From: an uncultured Collinsella sp.
GTDB lineage: Bacteria > Actinomycetota > Coriobacteriia > Coriobacteriales > Coriobacteriaceae
Direction: 5' to 3'
Assembly: GCA_902490405.1 (NCBI GenBank)
Contig: CABUDS010000045.1
Location: 1-13,090 of the forward strand
DNA: 13,090 nucleotides
Position numbers and translations under genes: made by a program. The notes beneath the pieces were generated by a model. It did no database searches and had not been told where the DNA came from. It saw only the letters and a list, made by a program, of their open reading frames with translations. Each line of letters begins with the position of its first letter. Position 1 is the stretch's first letter. Below, in pieces: positions 1 to 6,488 of this stretch.

Positions 1-1
1 G

Positions 2-85
2 GACTTGCAGCGACGGACCTCGGGACGCTCTTACACCACGTCTGCGCGCGCCACCGTCGAAATGGCGATGAATGTACGATTTTGA
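2..85 (+). CDS. possible C-terminal end of an unrecognised gene (partial)
   Basis: Reading from base 2 gives 27 open codons ending at TGA 83-85; the last residues are TSARATVEMAMNVRF. Third codon positions are mostly G or C, as in the genes further right, which is the only support for coding. Frame 1 is also open here, so the choice of frame is not certain. I do not recognise the peptide and assign no function. The 5' part lies outside the window. Confidence 0.25.
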   Translation, partial: DLQRRTSGRSYTTSARATVEMAMNVRF

Positions 86-220
86 TCCAATTGCTAGTCC
101 TTATAATGGACATATGTTGCGTAACTTAAGCAAATATTATCTTCTGATATGTTGTAAGCAAGGTAGCAGTACTCATTTTTGCCATTTTCTGGCCACGGCC
201 TTTGTGACAGACGTGCTGGT
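86..220. other. AT-rich gap without a convincing gene
   Basis: This stretch is clearly richer in A and T than the rest of the window and has no credible reading frame. It contains a TATAAT at 102-107 with TTTTGA at 80-85, 16 bp apart, which would make a + strand promoter, but no gene follows. It may be the worn edge of an inserted element or the control region of an unseen small RNA; neither can be shown here. Confidence 0.4.
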
Positions 221-248
221 GGGTTCGAATCCCTCAGTAATGGGCCCT

Positions 249-277
249 AAAAAGAAAGGCCTCCATAGCTGGAGGCC
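249..277 (-). terminator. terminator hairpin copy 1
   Basis: GGCCTCCA (258-265) pairs perfectly with TGGAGGCC (270-277) around loop TAGC. On the - strand it is followed by a T-rich run (249-257). It is the left duplicate of the tRNA-Val terminator and no longer follows a complete gene. Confidence 0.65.
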
Positions 278-288
278 TATCAAATCAG

Positions 289-306
289 TGGTGGGCGATG
301 AGGGAT
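289..306 (-). repeat. truncated copy 1 of the tRNA-Val 3' end
   Basis: These 18 bases equal 660-677, the tRNA-Val acceptor strand with its encoded CCA plus the start of the T-arm. The match ends sharply at 306. It is too short to be a tRNA and is either a duplication remnant or an attachment-site-like repeat. Confidence 0.75.
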
Positions 307-354
307 GTCCGCGTGCGGCTGGCGCCGCCCGCGCCCCGCTTCGTCGCTCCGCTC

Positions 355-420
355 CTCGCGTGCTGCGCTGGAAAACGCTTCGCGTTTCCTCAGCTCCGCA
401 CCCTTGCGGGTTCGAATCCC
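355..420. repeat. 66-bp direct repeat, copy A
   Basis: This differs from 539-604 at one base only (G at 406, T at 590). It contains a small hairpin around GGAAAACGC-TTC-GCGTTTCC and ends in GGGTTCGAATCCC, which looks like a tRNA T-arm. The very high identity points to a recent duplication, while the flanking sequence to the left (307-354 against 493-538) has diverged. Confidence 0.85.
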
Positions 421-433
421 ATGCGCTGGGCCC

Positions 434-463
434 AAAAATGAAAGGACCCCATAGCTGGGAGCC
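434..463 (-). terminator. terminator hairpin copy 2
   Basis: The stem 444-451/456-463 has one A/G mismatch, plus one pair that is G-U in the - strand transcript. A T-run on the - strand (434-443) follows. Duplicate of the tRNA-Val terminator. Confidence 0.55.
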
Positions 464-474
464 TATCAAATCAG

Positions 475-492
475 TGGTGGGCGATGAGGGAT
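475..492 (-). repeat. truncated copy 2 of the tRNA-Val 3' end
   Basis: This is the same 18-base match as at 289-306 and 660-677, again with the downstream terminator kept and the rest of the tRNA missing. Confidence 0.75.
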
Positions 493-538
493 GTCGCGTG
501 CGGCTGACGCCGTCCGCTCTCGCTTCGGGCCTACGGCC

Positions 539-604
539 CTCGCGTGCTGCGCTGGAAAACGCTTCGCGTTTCCTCAGCTCCGCACCCTTTCGGGTTCGAA
601 TCCC
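539..604. repeat. 66-bp direct repeat, copy B
   Basis: Partner of the repeat at 355-420 with one mismatch. It lies just left of the third terminator copy. Confidence 0.85.
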
Positions 605-618
605 TCTGCGATGGGCCC

Positions 619-648
619 AAAAATGAAAGGCCCCCATAGCTGGGAGCC
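619..648 (-). terminator. terminator of tRNA-Val
   Basis: The arms 629-636 and 641-648 close around TAGC. One pair is C/A in + strand RNA but G-U in - strand RNA, so the stem is complete only in the - direction. A T-rich run on the - strand (619-628) follows. It begins 11 nt after the CCA end of tRNA-Val. Confidence 0.75.
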
Positions 649-659
649 TATCAAATCAG

Positions 660-735
660 TGGTGGGCGATGAGGGATTCGAACCCCCAGCCTTGTGCGTG
701 TAAAGCACCTGCGCTAACCGTTGCGCCAATCGCCC
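660..735 (-). tRNA. tRNA-Val (anticodon UAC)
   Basis: The reverse strand folds into a full cloverleaf of 73 nt plus an encoded CCA (660-662). The acceptor stem is GGGCGAT/ATCGCCC, the D-stem GCGC/GCGC, and the anticodon loop TTTACAC with anticodon TAC. The T-stem GGGGG/CCCTC encloses TTCGAAT. The anticodon stem has four good pairs; its outermost pair is G/A, a small blemish. It reads codon GUA and, with modified U34, other valine codons. An extended -10 element lies just upstream and a terminator just downstream, so it is a one-gene unit transcribed against its neighbours. Confidence 0.93.
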
Positions 736-745
736 GTGCGGAGAG

Positions 746-754
746 AGTATAGCA
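746..754 (-). promoter_or_regulatory. extended -10 promoter of tRNA-Val
   Basis: On the - strand the sequence reads TGC-TATACT, an extended -10 box, ending 10 nt before the tRNA 5' end at 735. No good -35 is seen at 16-18 bp, as is common for TGn-type promoters. Confidence 0.5.
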
Positions 755-865
755 AAACAATCGCCTCATTCATCTCATATCCATTAAAGGTAACCGTCGC
801 GTGTCACAGCGGAGCTGATTCAGTTGAGATTGCCTGAACATTCCGCCCCTCTTTACGCCCTCGGG

Positions 866-871
866 TATACT
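866..871 (+). promoter_or_regulatory. possible -10 box of asnB
   Basis: TATACT matches the -10 consensus at five of six bases and lies about 50 bp before the asnB start. No convincing -35 is seen 16-19 bp upstream, so an activator may be needed or the call may be wrong. The same TATACTCA octamer occurs at the tatA promoter. Confidence 0.35.
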
Positions 872-922
872 CAAAAGCTACTGATTCGATTTGATGCCCA
901 GCAACAGCAGAGGGGATAGTAT

Positions 923-2803
923 ATGTGCGGTTTTGTCGGTTTTGTCGGTGGGACGGATAACCAATCCGAGGTGCTCACCAAGATGATGGACCGCATCGTC
1001 CATCGTGGTCCCGACATGGGCGGCCAGTTTATCGACGGCCGCGTTGCCCTCGGCTTCCGCCGCTTGTCGATCCTCGACCTGACCGAGGCCGGCGCTCAGC
1101 CCATGGCCAATGAGGACGGTAGCGTCGTCATTGTCTTCAACGGCGAGATCTACAACTTCCAAGAACTCCGTTCCGAGCTCGAGGCCAAGGGCTACAAGTT
1201 CCACTGCGGCGCCGACACCGAGAGCCTCCTGCACGGCTATGAGGAGTGGGGCGAGGCAGTACTCGATCGCTTGCGCGGTATGTACGCCTTCGTCATCTGG
1301 GACAAGAAGAAGAATAAGCTTTTTGGCGCCCGCGATATCTTTGGCATCAAGCCGCTCTACTACTATCCCATGGCCGATGCGGGCGACGGCGCTCCGGGCG
1401 TGCTCTTCGGTTCCGAGATTAAGAGCTTCCTGGACTACCCGCACTTCCACAAGGCGGTCAACAAAAAGGCCCTGCGTCCGTACATGACGCTGCAGTATTC
1501 GGCAACCGAGGAGACCTTCTTCGAGGGTGTCTACAAGCTGCCGCCGGCGCATTACTTTACCGTCGATATCCCGACCGGCAAGATGAACATCGAGCGCTAC
1601 TGGGATTGCGATTACTCTGCCGTCGAGAAGCCGTTCGAGGAGTACGTCGACGAGCTGGATGAGGTCGTGCACGAGAGCGTCGAGGCCCATCGCATCGCCG
1701 ACGTTAAGGTCGCGTCGTTCCTCTCCGGCGGCGTCGACTCCAGCTACATCGCCGCTTGCCTCATGCCCGACAAGACCTTCTCGGTGGGCTTTGACTACAA
1801 GAACTTCAACGAGACCAACTACGCCAAGGAACTTTCTGACAAGCTCGGCGTCGAGAATGTCCGCAAGATGATCACCGCCGACGAGTTCTTTGGCGCGCTC
1901 GAGGACATCCAGTATCACATGGACGAGCCGCAGTCCAACCTGTCTTCCGTGCCGCTGTGGTTCTTGGCCGAGATGGCCCGCAAGGACGTCACCGTCGTGC
2001 TTTCGGGCGAAGGCGCCGACGAGCTCTTTGGCGGCTACGCCTACTACGAGGACACGGTCCCGGTCCGCAAATACAAAAAGATGGTGCCGCTGCCCATTCG
2101 TCGCGCGCTCGGTAACCTGGCGCTGCATATGCCGTACTTCAAGGGACATAACTTCCTGGTCAAGGGTGCCGAGATCCCCGAGAAGTCGTTCCTGGGACAG
2201 GCTCTGGTATGGCCGGAGCGCGAGGTCGACGGCGTGCTCAAGCCCGAGTACAACACCGGCGATGGCGCCTTCGAGCTTGCCGCTCCCATCTATGCGCGCG
2301 TGAAGGGTCAGCCCGAGCTGGTCAAGAAGCAGTACCTGGACATGAACATGTGGCTCCCGGGCGACATTCTGCTCAAGGCCGACAAGATGTGCATGGCGCA
2401 CTCGCTGGAGCTGCGCGTGCCCTTCCTGGACCGCAAAGTCATGGAGTTCGCCGAGCACATTCCCGACCGCTACCGCATCAACGAGAACGGCAACAAGCAA
2501 GTACTCCGCCACGCTGCCAACAAGTCGCTGCCCGATGAGTGGGCCACCCGTCCCAAGGTGGGCTTCCCGGTGCCGATTGTCTACTGGCTGCGCGAGCAAA
2601 AGTGGTACGACTATGTCAAGGAGTACTTCACCGCGCCGTGGGCAAGCGAGTTCTTCGATACCGACGAGCTCATGCACCTGCTCGATCTGCACTTTGCGGG
2701 CAAGGGCGATTTCCAGCGCAAGATCTATACGCCGCTCGTGTTCCTGGTGTGGTACAAGCGCTTCTTTATCGACGAGGACCAGCCCGCTGTTCAGGCTGCC
2801 TAG
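923..2803 (+). CDS. asnB: asparagine synthetase (glutamine-hydrolysing), AsnB type
   Basis: This enzyme makes asparagine from aspartate, ATP and glutamine in the cytoplasm. The 626 residues show both domains of the family. The N-terminal class II amidotransferase domain has catalytic Cys2 (start MCGFVGFVGG), HRGPD (27-31), FNGEIYN (72-78) and GADTE (97-101). The C-terminal synthetase domain has the PP-loop SGGVDSS (268-274), SGEGADELFGGY (361-372) and the block LPGDILLKADKM followed by HSLELRVPFLD. The length suits the long AsnB/AsnO forms. Cys2 must follow the initiator Met, which fixes the start; AGAGGGG (909-915) lies 7 bp upstream. It stands alone between a tRNA unit and its own terminator. 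No frameshift or lost key residue was seen. Confidence 0.96.
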   Translation: MCGFVGFVGGTDNQSEVLTKMMDRIVHRGPDMGGQFIDGRVALGFRRLSILDLTEAGAQPMANEDGSVVIVFNGEIYNFQELRSELEAKGYKFHCGADTESLLHGYEEWGEAVLDRLRGMYAFVIWDKKKNKLFGARDIFGIKPLYYYPMADAGDGAPGVLFGSEIKSFLDYPHFHKAVNKKALRPYMTLQYSATEETFFEGVYKLPPAHYFTVDIPTGKMNIERYWDCDYSAVEKPFEEYVDELDEVVHESVEAHRIADVKVASFLSGGVDSSYIAACLMPDKTFSVGFDYKNFNETNYAKELSDKLGVENVRKMITADEFFGALEDIQYHMDEPQSNLSSVPLWFLAEMARKDVTVVLSGEGADELFGGYAYYEDTVPVRKYKKMVPLPIRRALGNLALHMPYFKGHNFLVKGAEIPEKSFLGQALVWPEREVDGVLKPEYNTGDGAFELAAPIYARVKGQPELVKKQYLDMNMWLPGDILLKADKMCMAHSLELRVPFLDRKVMEFAEHIPDRYRINENGNKQVLRHAANKSLPDEWATRPKVGFPVPIVYWLREQKWYDYVKEYFTAPWASEFFDTDELMHLLDLHFAGKGDFQRKIYTPLVFLVWYKRFFIDEDQPAVQAA

Positions 2804-2828
2804 CCTCGGCTTACGAACGCCTGCGCGT

Positions 2829-2853
2829 AACGGCTCCTCCGGGAGCCGTTTTT
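2829..2853 (+). terminator. terminator of asnB
   Basis: AACGGCTCC (2829-2837) pairs with GGAGCCGTT (2842-2850) around TCCG, and the T-run continues to 2853. It lies 25 nt after the asnB stop. Confidence 0.85.
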
Positions 2854-2880
2854 GCGTGGGTGCGTTTCAGTTACTATAAA
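2852..2880 (+). promoter_or_regulatory. likely promoter of the murE operon
   Basis: TTGCGT (2852-2857) and TATAAA (2875-2880) are 17 bp apart, 35 bp before the murE start. The -35 overlaps the T-run of the asnB terminator, so the two units are packed back to back. Confidence 0.45.
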
Positions 2881-2915
2881 AACCGTCCCTGCCAAATGGC
2901 TGAGAAAGGCGAAAG

Positions 2916-4478
2916 ATGCACCATTCGGATTCCGCGACCGTGACCACGGTCGATACGCTTGCCAAGCTTCTCGATGTGTGCGGCGAGCTGCGCGCATCAG
3001 AGCAGGTTGACGAGCGTGCCGTGACCGGCTGCTCGTTTGATTCGCGTGCGGTCTCGGCAGGTGACGTGTTCTTTTGCAAAGGCGCTGCCTTTAAGCCCGC
3101 GTTTTTGAGCATGGCGCTCGATGCGGGCGCCGTCGCATTTGTGTGCGAAGAGTCGCTGGTCGAGTCTCTGGAGCCGCTGGCGCAGGAGAGCGGTGCTGCG
3201 ATGCTGGTTGTTGATAGCGTTCGCACGGCCATGGCCCTGTTGCCGCCGGAGGTCTACGACCGTCCCGACCACGACGTCAAGATCGTGGGCATCACCGGTA
3301 CCAAGGGAAAGACCACGGCCGCTTTTATGCTCCAGTCCATCATCAAGGCAGCGGGCGAATCCTGCGGCATGATCGGCTCGGTGAGTACCGACGATGGCAT
3401 CGAGTGCTACGAGAGCACCAATACTACGCCCGAGGCCCCCGAGGTCTGGCGCCATATCGCCAACTGCCGTGAGTCCGGTCGCCAGTCCATGGTCATGGAG
3501 GTCTCGAGCCAGGCACTCAAGTACCAACGCGTCGAGAATCTGCCGTTTGACGTGGCGTGCTTCCTCAACATCGGCCGTGACCACATCTCACCGATCGAAC
3601 ACCCCACGTTTGAGGATTATTTTGAGAGCAAACTCAGGATCTTTGACCAGGCAAAGACCGCCGTGGTGAATCTGGGCACCGAAGAGGTTGACCGTGTGCT
3701 GGAGGCAGCGTCGACGGCCGAGCGCTTGGTGACCGTTGGCGTCGAGCATCCCGAGGCAAGCCTGTGGGCAAGCGATGTCCGCGTGGTCGGCTTTAACATC
3801 GAGTTTAACCTGCATGGCCTGTGTGCCGACGAGTCCGAGGCGGGGGAGAAGGTCCTGCTGGGCATCGCGGGCGACTTTAACGTGGAAAACGCGCTGGTCG
3901 CTATCGCCGCTGCGCACGAGATCGGCATCGGTATCGAGGCTATCAAGAAGGGCCTCTCCAAACTGCGTGTGCCGGGCCGTATGGAGGTCGTGGAGTCGAA
4001 GGATGGCCGCGTGATCTGCGTCGTTGACTACGCTCACAACCAGCTTTCGTTCCGGTCGCTTTTCTCGTCGGTCAAGCGCGCGTTTCCCACTAGTCCAGTC
4101 ATTGCAGTGTTTGGCGCTGCCGGCGGCAAGGCGCAGGAGCGCCGCGAGCAGCTTCCGCGCGAGGCCGCACCATATTCCGACCTGATGATCTTTGCCAACG
4201 AGGACCCGGCTCACGAGGACCCGATGAAGGTCTGTCGCGAGCTTGCCGAGCATGTTCCCGACGATACGCCGAACAAGATCATCCTCGACCGCGAAGCCGC
4301 TGTGCATGCGGCGTTCAAGGCGGCGCGCGAGGAGTACGTCAACCCCGATGCTCCCACCATTGTCTTGCTGCTGGCAAAGGGTGACGAGGAGCTCATGCAC
4401 GTGGGCGACGAGTTCGTGCCCATCGAGAGCGACCTTTCGCTGGCCAATCGCCTGATCGATGTTACCCAGTTTGACTAA
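2916..4478 (+). CDS. murE: UDP-MurNAc-L-Ala-D-Glu--diamino acid ligase, lysine/ornithine type
   Basis: MurE adds the third amino acid of the peptidoglycan stem peptide, using ATP in the cytoplasm. The 520 residues hold the Mur ligase core: P-loop GITGTKGKTT (125-134), NTTPEAPE (169-176), MEVSSQAL (194-201), NIGRDHISPIEHPTFEDYF (218-236) with the likely carbamylated Lys239 in ESKLRIF, RVPGRMEVV (351-359) and DYAHN (371-375). In meso-DAP enzymes the specificity motif is DNPR and DYAH is followed by T. Here the matching stretch is NEDPAHEDP (428-436) with Ala for Arg, and DYAH is followed by N, as I recall for Gram-positive lysine enzymes. The substrate is therefore inferred to be L-Lys or L-Orn, not DAP. 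GAAAGG (2904-2909) precedes the ATG by 6 bp. Confidence 0.92.
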   Translation: MHHSDSATVTTVDTLAKLLDVCGELRASEQVDERAVTGCSFDSRAVSAGDVFFCKGAAFKPAFLSMALDAGAVAFVCEESLVESLEPLAQESGAAMLVVDSVRTAMALLPPEVYDRPDHDVKIVGITGTKGKTTAAFMLQSIIKAAGESCGMIGSVSTDDGIECYESTNTTPEAPEVWRHIANCRESGRQSMVMEVSSQALKYQRVENLPFDVACFLNIGRDHISPIEHPTFEDYFESKLRIFDQAKTAVVNLGTEEVDRVLEAASTAERLVTVGVEHPEASLWASDVRVVGFNIEFNLHGLCADESEAGEKVLLGIAGDFNVENALVAIAAAHEIGIGIEAIKKGLSKLRVPGRMEVVESKDGRVICVVDYAHNQLSFRSLFSSVKRAFPTSPVIAVFGAAGGKAQERREQLPREAAPYSDLMIFANEDPAHEDPMKVCRELAEHVPDDTPNKIILDREAAVHAAFKAAREEYVNPDAPTIVLLLAKGDEELMHVGDEFVPIESDLSLANRLIDVTQFD

Positions 4479-4487
4479 TGAACCATG

Positions 4488-4520
4488 ATGGCGGCGGCGC
4501 CCTGAGTGCGCTGTCGCCAT
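4488..4520 (+). other. 13-bp hairpin between murE and the HAD gene
   Basis: The arms 4488-4500 and 4508-4520 pair over 13 bp, two of them G-U in + strand RNA, around a 7-nt loop. The outer part is ATGGCG/CGCCAT. No T-run follows, so it is not a standard terminator; it may protect or process the mRNA, or tune read-through. Confidence 0.5.
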
Positions 4521-4585
4521 AAGCGTGTTCCCTCAATCAAAACATGCCGTCCAAGTCCAAACCCTTCTACGTAAACGGAGTAACC

Positions 4586-5497
4586 ATGTCCCACAACACC
4601 CTGCCGACCGTTGCCGAGCTTTCGGGCGAGATGCGCGAGCGCTTGGCCAAGGTCAAGTACGTCTTTACCGACCTGGATGCCACGATGCTCGCGCCCGGCT
4701 CGTGCGTGCTGCGCGACAACGACGGTAACCCCTCGACCAAACTCGTCGAGGCCGTCGTGGCACTTGCCCGCGCTGGTATTCAGGTGGTTCCCACCTCGGG
4801 CCGCAACCGTACCATGATCCACGAGGATGCGCGCGTGCTCGGCCTCAACTCCTACATCGGTGAGATGGGCGGCCTGGTCATGTACGACCTCAAAGCCAAC
4901 GATTGGGAGTATCTGACTGGCGACATGCCTTACGACCCCGCCTGCGGCCTTACTCCGCACCAGGTGATCGAGCAGACCGGCGTGTGCGAGAAGATTCTTG
5001 CCCGCTGGCCGCACAAGATCGAGTATCACAACGACATGTCGACCGGCTACAAGTACCGCGAGGTCACCGTCGGCATGCGCGGCGATGTGCCCGACAATGA
5101 GGTCCAGGCCATCCTGGACGAGGCCGGCTGCGGCCTGGTGTGGGCCTGTAACGGTCACCTGACGCATCTGTCCAAGCCGACGACGCTCGAGCTCGATCGC
5201 GTCGAGGACGGTCGCGCGTTTAACATCAATCCCGCCGGCCTCAACAAGGGCGTTGCCATCGCGCGCTTCTGCGAGCACCTGGGGATTGAGCGCGAGGAGA
5301 CGCTCGCGCTCGGCGATTCCGAGTCCGACTTCTACATGGCCGATCACGTGGGCACGTTCTGCCTGGTCGAGAATGGCCTGACGAGCGCCGGCGCGCCCGA
5401 GTTCCTGGCTGCTTGCGAGAACGCTTTCGTTACGCGCGGCAAAATTGTCGACGGTTGGGCGGCGACGGCAGAGCTGCTGGTCGCGGCGCGTTCGTAG
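4586..5497 (+). CDS. HAD-superfamily phosphatase (subclass IIB-like), substrate unknown
   Basis: A predicted cytoplasmic phosphatase of 303 residues. All four HAD motifs are visible: FTDLDATML (27-35) with nucleophile Asp29 and acid/base Asp31; TSGR (70-73); Lys221 in NKG; and GDSESD (243-248). The large insert between motifs II and III, roughly 85-200, is the cap typical of subclass IIB (Cof-like, sucrose- or mannosylphosphoglycerate-phosphatase-like). The order suggests a sugar phosphate or phosphoglycolate substrate, but nothing decides it. ATG 4586 was preferred over ATG 4544 because CGGAG lies 5 bp before it and nothing resembling a ribosome site precedes 4544. It sits between murE and murI in the same direction, so a link to wall precursors is possible but only inferred. 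Confidence 0.85.
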   Translation: MSHNTLPTVAELSGEMRERLAKVKYVFTDLDATMLAPGSCVLRDNDGNPSTKLVEAVVALARAGIQVVPTSGRNRTMIHEDARVLGLNSYIGEMGGLVMYDLKANDWEYLTGDMPYDPACGLTPHQVIEQTGVCEKILARWPHKIEYHNDMSTGYKYREVTVGMRGDVPDNEVQAILDEAGCGLVWACNGHLTHLSKPTTLELDRVEDGRAFNINPAGLNKGVAIARFCEHLGIEREETLALGDSESDFYMADHVGTFCLVENGLTSAGAPEFLAACENAFVTRGKIVDGWAATAELLVAARS

Positions 5498-5548
5498 CGC
5501 GGCGTCGCCGCACTTGGACATGTCTTTTCGAGAGAGACTGGTGAGGTA

Positions 5549-6433
5549 ATGTCCGATATCGAGAATCCGACAGGCGACACGCGCCCGATTGGCGTGTTCG
5601 ATTCTGGTTTGGGCGGTCTGACGGTTGCGCGCGCCATCGCGACGGTGCTGCCGCACGAGTCCGTCTACTACTTCGGCGACACCAAACGCTGCCCCTACGG
5701 CACGCGCACCGAGGATGAGGTGCGCTCGTTTGCGTTGCAGGCGGGCCGTTGGCTGTCGAAGCACGACGTCAAGATTATGGTCATCGCCTGCAACACGGCG
5801 ACAGCTGCGGCCTTGCGTCTGGCCCAGCAGGTGCTCGACGTTCCCGTGATCGGCGTGATCGCGCCGGGTGCCCGTGCGGCAATCAACAGCACCCGTTCGC
5901 GTCGCGTGGGCGTGCTCGCCACCAACCTCACCATTCGCTCGGGCGCCTACACGCGCGCCATTCAGGATCTAGATGCCGGCGTCGATGTATACGGTTGTCC
6001 TGCCTCGAGCTTTGTCGAGGTTGTCGAACACGAGCTCGCCTCGGGCGCGCATCTGCAAGAGCAGTGGCTCGAGAACGAGGACATCTTCGATACGCCAGCC
6101 GTGCGAGCGCTGGTGGGTGCCACGGTTGAGCCGCTGCGCGATCGCGGAATCGATACCGTGGTGCTCGGCTGTACGCACTTTCCGCTGCTCGTGGGGCCTA
6201 TTCGCCATGCGCTGGGGCCCGGGGTGCGTGTGGTGAGTTCCGCCGAGGAGACTACGCGCGAGCTGACCGATATCCTCACGCGCCGCGAGCAGCTGGCGGG
6301 CGACGCTGCCGAGCCTCAGCATCGCTTTGCGACGACGGCCGATAACATTGCCGAGTTTGCGGTGGCGGGTAGCTTTATCTTTGGCCAGCCGCTCAAGAGC
6401 ATCGAACATATTGATATCGACGAACTGAAATAG
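5549..6433 (+). CDS. murI: glutamate racemase
   Basis: Converts L- to D-glutamate without a cofactor, giving the second residue of the peptidoglycan stem peptide. The 294 residues contain PIGVFDSGLGGLTV (13-26) with Asp18 and Ser19, YFGDTKRCPYGTR (41-53), IACNTATAAAL (79-89) with catalytic Cys81, GVIAPGARAA (102-111) and VLGCTHFPLL (205-214) with the second catalytic Cys208 and His210. Length is slightly above the common 265-285 because of an extra tail. GGTGAGG lies close to the ATG (2 bp). It is 51 bp after the HAD gene and 55 bp before rph, with no clear promoter between, so it probably belongs to one transcript with murE. No missing residues were noted. Confidence 0.95.
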   Translation: MSDIENPTGDTRPIGVFDSGLGGLTVARAIATVLPHESVYYFGDTKRCPYGTRTEDEVRSFALQAGRWLSKHDVKIMVIACNTATAAALRLAQQVLDVPVIGVIAPGARAAINSTRSRRVGVLATNLTIRSGAYTRAIQDLDAGVDVYGCPASSFVEVVEHELASGAHLQEQWLENEDIFDTPAVRALVGATVEPLRDRGIDTVVLGCTHFPLLVGPIRHALGPGVRVVSSAEETTRELTDILTRREQLAGDAAEPQHRFATTADNIAEFAVAGSFIFGQPLKSIEHIDIDELK

Positions 6434-6488
6434 ATGTAGGGTTACCGTCCAAAGACTTGCCCTCTTCTTCTGCCGAAAGGATATTTCT

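Larger units (their letters stand above)
221..677 (-). repeat. imperfect tandem array of tRNA-tail/terminator units (about 185 bp period)
   Basis: Three copies are seen. The + strand box GGGTTCGAATCCC occurs at 221, 408 and 592, spaced 187 and 184 bp. The segment CAAATCAGTGGTGGGCG begins at 281, 467 and 652, spaced 186 and 185 bp. Each unit holds, in + strand order, the T-arm-like box, a G/C block TGGGCCC, an A-tract, a terminator hairpin read on the - strand, and a stretch equal to the last 18 nt of the tRNA-Val gene. Only the rightmost copy continues into a complete tRNA. In the two left copies the tRNA match stops after 18 nt and runs into unrelated GC-rich sequence. This fits repeated duplication at a tRNA 3' end, by recombination or by integration of elements. 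Confidence 0.85.

Noticed and set aside
221..677. CRISPR array
   Set aside because: Only three copies at a period of about 185 bp, with repeat parts matching a tRNA and terminator, and no cas genes.
72..703. Open frames of 70-184 codons on both strands across the tRNA-tail array
   Set aside because: They translate the tRNA repeats themselves (for example the well-known spurious string GDEGFEPP), overlap the real tRNA, and show no protein-like pattern.
878..2692. 604-codon open frame on the - strand opposite asnB
   Set aside because: A GC-rich shadow of asnB, whose complete motifs prove the + strand gene.
4544..4585. Earlier start for the HAD gene
   Set aside because: No ribosome site before 4544, whereas CGGAG precedes ATG 4586; the extra 14 residues are not family-like.
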